Of a DNA stretch of 64,000 bases, positions 34,489 through 41,697 are shown piece by piece; positions within the stretch are counted from its first letter, which is position 1, and each line of letters starts with the position of its first letter. A model generated the notes under the pieces. The model ran no database searches and had not been told where the DNA came from. It worked only from the letters and a program-made list of their open reading frames with translations. The stretch lies in assembly GCA_964518595.1 (NCBI GenBank), contig CAZFHA010000001.1, forward strand, positions 124,001-188,000, in the 5' to 3' direction. The position numbers were made by a program, and so were the translations under genes. This stretch comes from CAZFHA01 sp964518595 (GTDB lineage: Bacteria > Bacillota > Clostridia > Saccharofermentanales > Saccharofermentanaceae).

Positions 34489-35444
34489 AAAACCCTGAAA
34501 TCACAGCCAACAAAGTCTCTTTTGCCAGACTTGTGGGAAAAAACGGCATCATCATTGCTTTCATTCTGATTTTTATTTTATTATCCGTAACTACCGATAG
34601 CTTTTTAAAACTCAACAATATTATGACCATCTTACGCCAGTCCTCAATTATTGGCATTGTGTCTCTAGGTATGGCAGCGGTAATCATTAGTAATAATATT
34701 GATCTGTCTGTGGGGCCTAATTTGGCCATCTCCGGTATTGTCGCCGCCTTAGCCATGACTTCTTGGGGACTGCCTATCTGGATCGCTTGTGCCCTGGGTA
34801 TTTTAACCGGAGTATGTGTCGGTCTCATCAACGGAACGGTGATTGCCAAAGGTAAAATCCCTCCATTTATCGTTACCTTAGGTATGATGACCAGCCTTAG
34901 GGGTTTATGTATGATTGTTGCCAACGGCACGCCCATCGGCGGTCTTCCCAAATCCTTTGCGGTTCTGGGAGGTGGTAGTTTTATCGGTCTACCCGTTCCG
35001 GTTTTGATTTATGCCGTAGCCATTGCTGGAGTAACAATTTTAATGCGCAAGACCCGTTTCGGACGGCACACCTATGCCGTGGGCGGCAACGAGCAAGCGG
35101 CGCTTTTTTCCGGTATCAATGTAACCCGGCTGAAAATCAAAGTTTACATCCTCATGGGCTTCCTCTGCGGTGTGAGTGGTATTGTTTTGGCCTCCCGAAT
35201 TAAGTCCGGCCAGCCTAATGTTGCCCAAGGTTATGAGCTTGACGCCATTGCCGCCTGTATTATCGGCGGGATTAGTTTTAACGGTGGCGTAGGTAAAGTT
35301 TGGAATGCGGTACTGGGAACACTGATGATCGGGATTTTAAATAACGGGCTGGATCTTCTGGCTGTCCAATCTTATTATCAGCAAATTCTAAAGGGCATTA
35401 TTATCGTAGCTGCCGTACTGATTGATCGAAAAAGAACTGTCTAA
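34485..35444 (+). CDS. Sugar ABC transporter permease (RbsC type)
   Basis: A 319-residue integral membrane protein with eight to ten helices. It is of the BPD_transp_2 family, partner of RbsA-like ATPases: SSIIGIVSLGMAAVIISNNIDLSVG, FIVTLGMMTSLRGL, TYAVGGNEQAALFSGINV and AIAACIIGGISFNGGVGKVWNA are typical. With the preceding two genes it makes a complete CUT2 importer. The start overlaps the ATPase stop (ATGA). Confidence 0.95.
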   Translation: MKNPEITANKVSFARLVGKNGIIIAFILIFILLSVTTDSFLKLNNIMTILRQSSIIGIVSLGMAAVIISNNIDLSVGPNLAISGIVAALAMTSWGLPIWIACALGILTGVCVGLINGTVIAKGKIPPFIVTLGMMTSLRGLCMIVANGTPIGGLPKSFAVLGGGSFIGLPVPVLIYAVAIAGVTILMRKTRFGRHTYAVGGNEQAALFSGINVTRLKIKVYILMGFLCGVSGIVLASRIKSGQPNVAQGYELDAIAACIIGGISFNGGVGKVWNAVLGTLMIGILNNGLDLLAVQSYYQQILKGIIIVAAVLIDRKRTV

Positions 35445-35458
35445 AAAAGGAGCATAGC

Positions 35459-36532
35459 ATGAAGAAAATTAAAGTTTGTATTGTGGGTTGTGGACGAATT
35501 GCCACCCTCAATGTTCAGGGTTATCTAAATCATCCCGACGCATCACTTTACGCCGTATGCGACAAAAACCCTCAAGTAGCCGAGGACTTTAAGAAGCTCT
35601 ATCAGGCCGAGAAAGTTTATACCGACTATGAAGATGTCCTAAATGATCCTGAAATTGACGCCATTGAACTTCTCGTCCCCCATCACCTTCACTGCCTTAT
35701 GACAGTGGCCGCTTGTAATGCCAAAAAGCATGTGTCGGTTCAAAAACCTATGGCTATGAACCTACAAGAGTGTGACCAAATGATCGAAGCCGCCCAGAAA
35801 AATAACGTAAAGCTAAAGGTATACGAAAACTTCATTTTCTATCCCCCCTATGTAAAAGCCAAAGAACTGATTGACCAAGGGGTTATCGGCACACCCATTA
35901 CCATGCGTTATAAGATGAATGCCGGAAGGCAGGATCTGGGCTGGAAAGTTAATCCGGAAACCTGGGGCTGGCGGATGCAAGAAGAAGCCTGCGGTGGCGG
36001 CCCTCTGGTCTTTGATGATGGGTACCATAAGTTCTCCATCGCCCGTTATTTGATGGGGGATATTGAAAAAGTTTTTGCTTGGATTGACCGGACCGAAGTA
36101 GTTCCCGGACGTTTTTATGAAGACGCCCCAGCCATGATTACTTGGAAATACAAAGATGCTAAAAAATACGGTTTTCTGGATATTACTTACTCTGAGGATT
36201 TGTTTATAAACACAGACTACTATTCCTGTGATGAGCGGGTTGAAGTCACCGGCAGTAAGGGCGTTCTTTGGGTGACACGCTGTACCGCCAAAATGCTGCA
36301 GATCCCTTCCTTGATTGTTTATCGGGATGGTCAAACCAATAGCTATGATTGTCTACGGGATGATTGGAGTGATTCTTTTGTTGATTCAACCAAAGATTTT
36401 ATCGCCGCAATCAAGGAAGATCGCGAACCGGCTTTAAGCGGCTATGAAGGGCGCGAAGTCCTTCGTTTCGCCTTAGCCGCCATTGCCTCTTCTCAGCAAC
36501 ATCAAGAAATTCTTTTAGAGAATTTCGGATAG
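35459..36532 (+). CDS. Gfo/Idh/MocA-family dehydrogenase
   Basis: A 357-residue NAD(P)-dependent sugar or polyol dehydrogenase. The Rossmann fold begins VCIVGCGRIATLNVQGYLN, and the catalytic-lysine motif is VQKPMAM, with Gln in place of the usual Glu of EKP. The C-terminal domain has the GGGPLVFDDGYHKFSIARYL active-site stretch (Asp and His present). Family members oxidise inositols, pyranoses or sugar acids at one hydroxyl. Here it probably oxidises the imported substrate or an early intermediate; identity is unknown. Its spacing (14 and 12 bases) places it inside the operon. Confidence 0.88.
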   Translation: MKKIKVCIVGCGRIATLNVQGYLNHPDASLYAVCDKNPQVAEDFKKLYQAEKVYTDYEDVLNDPEIDAIELLVPHHLHCLMTVAACNAKKHVSVQKPMAMNLQECDQMIEAAQKNNVKLKVYENFIFYPPYVKAKELIDQGVIGTPITMRYKMNAGRQDLGWKVNPETWGWRMQEEACGGGPLVFDDGYHKFSIARYLMGDIEKVFAWIDRTEVVPGRFYEDAPAMITWKYKDAKKYGFLDITYSEDLFINTDYYSCDERVEVTGSKGVLWVTRCTAKMLQIPSLIVYRDGQTNSYDCLRDDWSDSFVDSTKDFIAAIKEDREPALSGYEGREVLRFALAAIASSQQHQEILLENFG

Positions 36533-36544
36533 GAGCTTACTACT

Positions 36545-37408
36545 ATGAAGACAAAGGAACTTGAAGAGTTAGCCGGAAAGATTCGAATGGCTACCATCGA
36601 AAGCATGGCCTCCATTGGTTTTGGGCATATTGGCGGAGCGATGTCTATCTGTGATATCTTGGCGGTCCTCTATGGCTCTGTACTCAAATACGACTCCCAT
36701 AACCCTGACTGGGAAGAGCGTGATCAGTTGATCTTATCAAAGGGTCACTGCGGGCCAGCTTTATATGCAACCCTTGCTTTATCTGGTTTTTTCCCTCTGG
36801 AAGAACTTAGAACCCTGAATCGTCTAGGAACTCGCTTGCCCAGTCATTGTGATCGCCAAAAAACCCCCGGCATTGATATGACCACCGGCTCCTTGGGACA
36901 AGGAATGTCTACCGCCGCCGGAATCGCTCTAGGCAATCGCCTTAAGGGGATTGATAGCTACACCTATGTAATCGTCGGGGATGGGGAATGCCAAGAAGGT
37001 CAGGTCTGGGAAGGGATTATGTTTGCTGCCCAGCAAAAACTCAGCCACTTCATTATGTTGATTGATTTTAATCAACAGCAATTAGATGGTGCTACCGCCG
37101 ATATATGTGATCTGTCTAATCTTGACGAGCGTCTTCGTGCTTTTGGCTTTTATACCCAAAAAGTCAATGGACATGATGTGGAAGCTCTTTACCAAGGACT
37201 GCAAAAGGCCAAAGCACAAGCGGAAAAGCCCTCAGCCATCATTGCCCTTACAAAAAAAGGTCATGGTTGTTCTTTTGCTGAAAGTACGCCCTTCAATCAT
37301 TATATGAACATAACTCCGGCTCTGGCTGCCGAAGCTCAAACTACAATTATTCACCGGCACAGGGAAAAGTACCCAGCTGAGGAGGTTCTTATATGTCCAC
37401 TTACCTAA
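36545..37408 (+). CDS. Transketolase, N-terminal (TPP-binding) subunit
   Basis: A 287-residue half transketolase carrying the diphosphate-binding part. It has GHIGGAMSICDILAVLY at the N-terminus, SKGHCGPALYATLA, GSLGQGMSTAAGIALG and the Mg-TPP motif GDGECQEGQVWE followed by the IDFNQQQLDG asparagine. The pyrimidine domain is encoded by the next gene; the two overlap by 16 bases and must form a heterotetramer. Split transketolases are common in pathway-specific clusters (apiose, sulfo-sugars), so a dedicated ketose substrate is likely. Confidence 0.93.
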   Translation: MKTKELEELAGKIRMATIESMASIGFGHIGGAMSICDILAVLYGSVLKYDSHNPDWEERDQLILSKGHCGPALYATLALSGFFPLEELRTLNRLGTRLPSHCDRQKTPGIDMTTGSLGQGMSTAAGIALGNRLKGIDSYTYVIVGDGECQEGQVWEGIMFAAQQKLSHFIMLIDFNQQQLDGATADICDLSNLDERLRAFGFYTQKVNGHDVEALYQGLQKAKAQAEKPSAIIALTKKGHGCSFAESTPFNHYMNITPALAAEAQTTIIHRHREKYPAEEVLICPLT

Positions 37409-38394
37409 CAGATCATGTTTTAGACACGGAAGCCATGCGGGATGCTTACTGTAAGGCTTTGATTAAAGAGGCACACAGCAATGATAGAATCATTGCCTTA
37501 GAAACAGATGTTATGAATTCCATGGGTACAGTGCCTTTTGCCAAAACTTTTCCAGCACGCTCCTTCAACTGCGGGATCATGGAGGCCAATGCCATAGGTG
37601 TTGCCGCCGGACTATCCGCCACTGGATTCGTGCCTTTTTTTCACGCCTTCGGCATCTTTGCCACCCGCCGCTGTTTTGACCAAATTTTTGTTTCCGGCGC
37701 TTATGCCGGTAGCACTATAAAGATTATCGGTGGAGATTCTGGGGTTACCGCGGCCTATAATGGCGGAACCCACATGCCTTTTGAGGATATGGGCATTATG
37801 CGCTGTATCCCTGAGGTTACGATTATTGAGCCTGCCGATGCCGAAGCGACCCGTAAACTCTTACCCCAAATTGCCAAAGCCAAGGGTATTCACTATATGC
37901 GCTCTAGCCGCAAAAACGTGATAAAAATCTACGCCCCGGAACAAGATTTTCAAATTGGTCAAGCCAATCTGGTTCGCGAGGGCAGTGATCTTACCCTTAT
38001 TGCCTGCGGGATTATGGTGGCAGAAGCCTTAAAAGCCGCGGAAATACTGGCTGCCCAAGGCATTCAGGCTCGAGTAGCCGATATGTTTACCATTAAACCC
38101 ATTGATCGAAATTTCATTCTGCAAGCCGCGGCAGAAACCGGTGCGATTGTAACCGTTGAGAATCACAATATTTTTAACGGTTTAGGCTCGGCGGTTTGCG
38201 AGGTGGTGGCGGAAGCCTTTCCGATTCCGGTAGAACGTGTAGGTATAAAGGATCGGTTTGGGCAAGTGGGTTCTATGGAAGAGTTAATGGCGGAATATGA
38301 TTTAACCCCAGAAGAAATTGTCAAAAAAAGCGTATTGGCTCTGAAACGCAAGGCAGCTAAGGAGGTAAATTTTGAAAATTGCAGTCATAAATGA
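37393..38394 (+). CDS. Transketolase, C-terminal subunit
   Basis: A 333-residue partner of the preceding subunit. The pyrimidine domain holds the activating Glu in NCGIMEANAIGVAAGLS, with FFHAFGIFATRR and GGTHMPFEDMGIMRCIP; a C-terminal transketolase domain follows (LTLIACGIMVAEALKAAEILAAQGI, VENHNIFNGLGSAVCEV). RSSRKNV may contact a substrate phosphate or acid group. The AGGAGG ribosome site lies inside the upstream gene. Its end overlaps the next gene by 23 bases. Confidence 0.93.
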   Translation: MSTYLTDHVLDTEAMRDAYCKALIKEAHSNDRIIALETDVMNSMGTVPFAKTFPARSFNCGIMEANAIGVAAGLSATGFVPFFHAFGIFATRRCFDQIFVSGAYAGSTIKIIGGDSGVTAAYNGGTHMPFEDMGIMRCIPEVTIIEPADAEATRKLLPQIAKAKGIHYMRSSRKNVIKIYAPEQDFQIGQANLVREGSDLTLIACGIMVAEALKAAEILAAQGIQARVADMFTIKPIDRNFILQAAAETGAIVTVENHNIFNGLGSAVCEVVAEAFPIPVERVGIKDRFGQVGSMEELMAEYDLTPEEIVKKSVLALKRKAAKEVNFENCSHK

Positions 38395-39007
38395 AGTCAG
38401 CACAGCTACCAAAAACAAAGATATTTTATCGGCACTGAGACCCTGGAGTACGGAACATGAAATATATAACTTAGGTATGTCCGCTGCTGAAGGCGAAAAG
38501 GAATTAACCTATATCAACACCGCTTTCATGAGCGGGCTACTTCTGGAAACCGGCCAGATTGATCTAATCATCGGGGGCTGCGGCACCGGGCAAGGCTATC
38601 TAAATGCGGTACTGAAATATCCCCATGTGGTAGCCGGACTCGTTCTTGATCCACTGGATGCTTGGCTTTTTCGGCAGATTAATGACGGCAACTGCCTTTC
38701 CTTGGCTCTGAACAAAGGCTATGGTTGGGCCGGAGACATTAACCTCGCCTATATATTTTCTAAATTTCTGGATAGTCCAGGCGGTCAAGGCTATCCCTCC
38801 GCTCGTAGCAGCAGCCAGCAAAATAGTCGAAATCTCCTCTCTACTGTGGATCGTGCAGTTCATCGCTCTTGGTCGGACATCCTCTCCTCTCTTGATGAGG
38901 CGGTTTTACTCCCTTCATTTAAACACCCGGATTTCGCTGATTTTATTCGCCGCTACCTGAATAACCCAGGTCTGAAAACAGTCCTAATGGAAAGGGGGGT
39001 GATATGA
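38372..39007 (+). CDS. Divergent RpiB/LacAB-family sugar isomerase
   Basis: A 211-residue protein related to ribose-5-phosphate isomerase B. The catalytic Cys70 lies in GGCGTGQG, followed by LVLDPLDAWLFRQINDGNCLSLAL, equivalent to the RpiB anion-binding part. The His and Arg residues expected there in RpiB are not obvious, and about 60 extra residues follow the usual end, so the substrate is probably not ribose 5-phosphate. It starts at TTG 38372, with AAGGAGG upstream inside the transketolase gene. It may interconvert an aldose and ketose that feed the split transketolase. It is the last gene before the IclR regulator. Confidence 0.8.
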   Translation: MKIAVINEVSTATKNKDILSALRPWSTEHEIYNLGMSAAEGEKELTYINTAFMSGLLLETGQIDLIIGGCGTGQGYLNAVLKYPHVVAGLVLDPLDAWLFRQINDGNCLSLALNKGYGWAGDINLAYIFSKFLDSPGGQGYPSARSSSQQNSRNLLSTVDRAVHRSWSDILSSLDEAVLLPSFKHPDFADFIRRYLNNPGLKTVLMERGVI

Positions 39008-39153
39008 GCAGGTTTTAGCTTATTATAGATAAGATACTTGCCCAAAATAACAGAATAACTTTCCCATGAGGTATAATAAGTAAATAGTCTATGCCAGCTT
39101 ACTGGTAGTAGTCTGATAATCGTAATCTTTGTAGGTTAGAAGTGAGGTATAGT

Positions 39154-39906
39154 ATGGTACAGTCTCTCAGTCGGGGCATCCAAATCCTTGAATATCTTGT
39201 GGACAACAAGCTGGCCGGCTGTACAGAAATTGCGGCTATATTAGGGGTTAATAAGAGTTCGGCCTTCCGGCTGCTGCAAACGCTGATGCAACATGATTTA
39301 GTACAGCAAGACGAACTCACGGGGAAATATATGCTGGGAGTAGGAGCCTTGCGTATCAGTGAAGGTTTACTTAAAAATACCGACATCATTGAAACCGCTA
39401 AACCACTGATGCAACAGCTAGTTAAGGATCTAGAGGAGAGCGCACATTTATGTATGTTTTCTAATGGCCGAGCCTTAATCATTTTTGATAGTAAAAGTGA
39501 CGCCAAGATCAACGTGTCTGCTAAAGTCGGTGCTTCTGAGCCTATGCACTGTTCTTCTGTGGGCAAATGTCTGCTAGCCTTTCTTGATGAGGAAACCAGA
39601 AATACCGTTATGAAAAAGTTGGATTTTGCCACCTATACCCCCTACACAATTTCTAACGAAGCAGACCTCTACAAAGATTTGGATAAAATTCGCCAAAACG
39701 GCTATGCCGTGGATAATGAAGAGCTTAATTTAGGTATCCGCTGCATCGCCGCTCCCATCTATAACTATAAGGGAGAGATTCGCTATTGCCTTGCCATTTC
39801 TAACACCACTGAGAGACTGCCGAAAGAGCAAATTGACTTTCATGGCAAAGCAGTTATGAGATGTGCCGACGAAATTTCCGCCAAATTAGGCTATACCAGT
39901 ATCTAG
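39154..39906 (+). CDS. IclR-family transcriptional regulator
   Basis: A 250-residue regulator. The N-terminal winged helix-turn-helix (about 1-65) includes RGIQILEYLVDNKLAGCTEIAAILGVNKSSAFRLLQTL. The C-terminal ligand-binding GAF-like domain (about 75-245) includes VGASEPMHCSSVGKCLLAFL and NEELNLGIRCIAAPIYNYKGE. IclR proteins respond to pathway intermediates; this one probably controls the flanking catabolic genes. ATG 39154 has GAGG six bases upstream; the GTG at 39142 has none. A TATAAT at 39072-39077 may be its own promoter. Confidence 0.93.
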   Translation: MVQSLSRGIQILEYLVDNKLAGCTEIAAILGVNKSSAFRLLQTLMQHDLVQQDELTGKYMLGVGALRISEGLLKNTDIIETAKPLMQQLVKDLEESAHLCMFSNGRALIIFDSKSDAKINVSAKVGASEPMHCSSVGKCLLAFLDEETRNTVMKKLDFATYTPYTISNEADLYKDLDKIRQNGYAVDNEELNLGIRCIAAPIYNYKGEIRYCLAISNTTERLPKEQIDFHGKAVMRCADEISAKLGYTSI

Positions 39907-39928
39907 CCCTTCTCCTTTTAATAGCTTC

Positions 39929-39964
39929 TTCCCCCAAGGCTAGTAGGTCAAGGGGAAATTTTTT
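39929..39964 (+). terminator. Terminator of the IclR gene
   Basis: Inverted repeat TTCCCC (39929-39934) / GGGGAA (39952-39957), then A and six T. It separates iclR from the aldehyde dehydrogenase gene. Confidence 0.8.
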
Positions 39965-39972
39965 ATCCTTTA

Positions 39973-39990
39973 AAAGAAACAGCGTTCTTT
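39973..39990. promoter_or_regulatory. Dyad before the MmsA-like gene
   Basis: Palindrome AAAGAA-ACAGCG-TTCTTT, 24 bases before the start codon, in a 50-bp space between terminator and gene where no clear promoter is seen. It may be an operator or part of a leader. Confidence 0.35.
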
Positions 39991-40014
39991 AATAAGAAAC
40001 GGAGGAATATACTT

Positions 40015-41526
40015 ATGACGAATCAAATTCCCACACTCCAGTTCTACATCAACGGTTCTTGGCAGGACTCTAAGACCGAGAGCTTTCAAGAAATCTTCAA
40101 TCCCAGTACAGGAGAAGTAATTGCCAAATCACCTTGCTGTACAAAAAGCGAAGTCGAAGCTGCTATCGCCAGCGCCGCTAAAGCCTATCCCGGTTGGACC
40201 CAGACCCCCATTGCCAATCGCATGAATATTTTATTGAAATTTCGACAATTAATTGATGAGCACTTGGATGATCTGACCCTGACCTTATGTACCGAACATG
40301 GTAAAGTCTGGGAGGAAGCCCGGGGCGATGTGCTTAAGGCCAGAGAAGGGGTTGATTTCTCCCTCTCTACACCAACACTAATGATGGGAGAATCCCTGAT
40401 GAATGTTACCCGTGGCTATGATACGGTACTCTATCGGGAATCCCTGGGCGTTTTTGCCGGAATTATTCCTTTCAACTTCCCGGCAATGATTCCCTTTGGC
40501 TGGATGACACCCCTCTGCATTGCCGCCGGAAACACCATTGTACTTAAGTCCTCCAGCGCCACCCCGCTGACCTCCATAAAAATGATCCAACTGCTGGAGG
40601 AAGCCGGCCTACCTAAAGGTGTGGTAAATCTGGTAACTTGCCGTCGTCAGGAGGCTGATCTCTTTTTGACAGATCCAAGAGTCAAAGGTATCAGTTTTGT
40701 TGGCTCTACATCTGTGGGCAAACATATTTATCAAACCGCTGCCGCCCATGGCAAACGGGTTCAAGCCCTTTGTGAAGCTAAGAACCACGCTTTGGTACTG
40801 GAGGATGCTATTTTAGAACGGACTGCCCGAGGAATTATTAATGCCGCTTTTGGTTGTGCCGGGGAACGCTGCATGGCACTGCCTGTAGTTGTGGTTCAAG
40901 ACACCGTTGCCGACCCTTTAATCCAATTACTGGTACGCTATGCCCAGGAACTCAAAATCGGACCAGCCTATGATAAGACGTCCCAAATGGGTCCTCTCAT
41001 CAGTGAAAGTCACCGTAACTTTGTATCTGATTATATTGATCGGGGTGTAAAAGAAGGAGCGAAGTTACTCTTAGATGGCCGTAATCTCCAGGTGGAGGGT
41101 CATAGCGGCGGCTTTTATCTTGGGCCGACTATTTTTGACCAAGTCACAGAAGGTATGACCATTGGAAGTGAAGAAATCTTTGGACCTGTGCTCTGTATCA
41201 AGCGCGTGCCTGACTTTAGAACCGGCTTAGAAATTATGAACCAGAGTCCCTTTGCCAACGGTTCTGTCATCTACACCCAGAGTGGTTTTTATGCTCGTGA
41301 ATTTGCCAGTGCTACTCATGGGGGCATGGTTGGAATCAATGTGGGCATACCGGTGCCTATGGGCGTATTTCCCTTTACCGGGCACAAGGATTCCTTTTTT
41401 GGCGATCTCCATTGTCTGGGTAAAGATGGTCTGCGTTTTTACACAGAGACGAAAGCGGTAACCAGCACTTGGTTTCAAGATGAAGACAGAAATGCTCAGG
41501 TAAGTACCTGGGATGGAATGCTGTAA
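40015..41526 (+). CDS. CoA-acylating (methyl)malonate-semialdehyde dehydrogenase, MmsA/IolA-like
   Basis: A 503-residue aldehyde dehydrogenase close to MmsA/IolA, which turns malonate or methylmalonate semialdehyde plus CoA and NAD into acetyl- or propionyl-CoA and CO2. The family hallmark is the active-site stretch AAFGCAGERCMALPVVV with the nucleophilic Cys. IIPFNFPAMIPFGWMTPL and VGSTSVGKHIYQTAA are the NAD-site signatures. With the IolD-like TPP enzyme and the Gfo/Idh/MocA dehydrogenase it gives the cluster an inositol-like flavour, although the middle iol genes are missing. It starts after a CGGAGG site and ends at its own terminator. Confidence 0.88.
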   Translation: MTNQIPTLQFYINGSWQDSKTESFQEIFNPSTGEVIAKSPCCTKSEVEAAIASAAKAYPGWTQTPIANRMNILLKFRQLIDEHLDDLTLTLCTEHGKVWEEARGDVLKAREGVDFSLSTPTLMMGESLMNVTRGYDTVLYRESLGVFAGIIPFNFPAMIPFGWMTPLCIAAGNTIVLKSSSATPLTSIKMIQLLEEAGLPKGVVNLVTCRRQEADLFLTDPRVKGISFVGSTSVGKHIYQTAAAHGKRVQALCEAKNHALVLEDAILERTARGIINAAFGCAGERCMALPVVVVQDTVADPLIQLLVRYAQELKIGPAYDKTSQMGPLISESHRNFVSDYIDRGVKEGAKLLLDGRNLQVEGHSGGFYLGPTIFDQVTEGMTIGSEEIFGPVLCIKRVPDFRTGLEIMNQSPFANGSVIYTQSGFYAREFASATHGGMVGINVGIPVPMGVFPFTGHKDSFFGDLHCLGKDGLRFYTETKAVTSTWFQDEDRNAQVSTWDGML

Positions 41527-41547
41527 GGCTTAGGTTTAGGGGCGGTC

Positions 41548-41607
41548 AGAGGACTACCACAATAACAGCTAATCAAAACCTGTATTTCAGTGTTGCGGTA
41601 GTCCTCT
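41548..41607 (+). terminator. Terminator after the MmsA-like gene
   Basis: Arms AGAGGACTACC (41548-41558) and GGTAGTCCTCT (41597-41607) pair perfectly, followed by TTATTTA on the plus strand. It lies in the convergent gap before the GH65 gene and could also slow transcripts from the other side. Confidence 0.75.
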
Positions 41608-41697
41608 TTATTTAGGTTAGGCCTTATCAGCAATCCTTTTCATAGTTCACTTAAATTTGCTTTCCAATATGGCAGAACTTGCCCGCACTATTCTTCC

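Noticed and set aside
31896..38394. Complete canonical myo-inositol operon
   Set aside because: IolD-like and IolA-like enzymes and an Idh-family protein are present, but IolE, IolB, IolC and IolJ are absent and a split transketolase takes their place.
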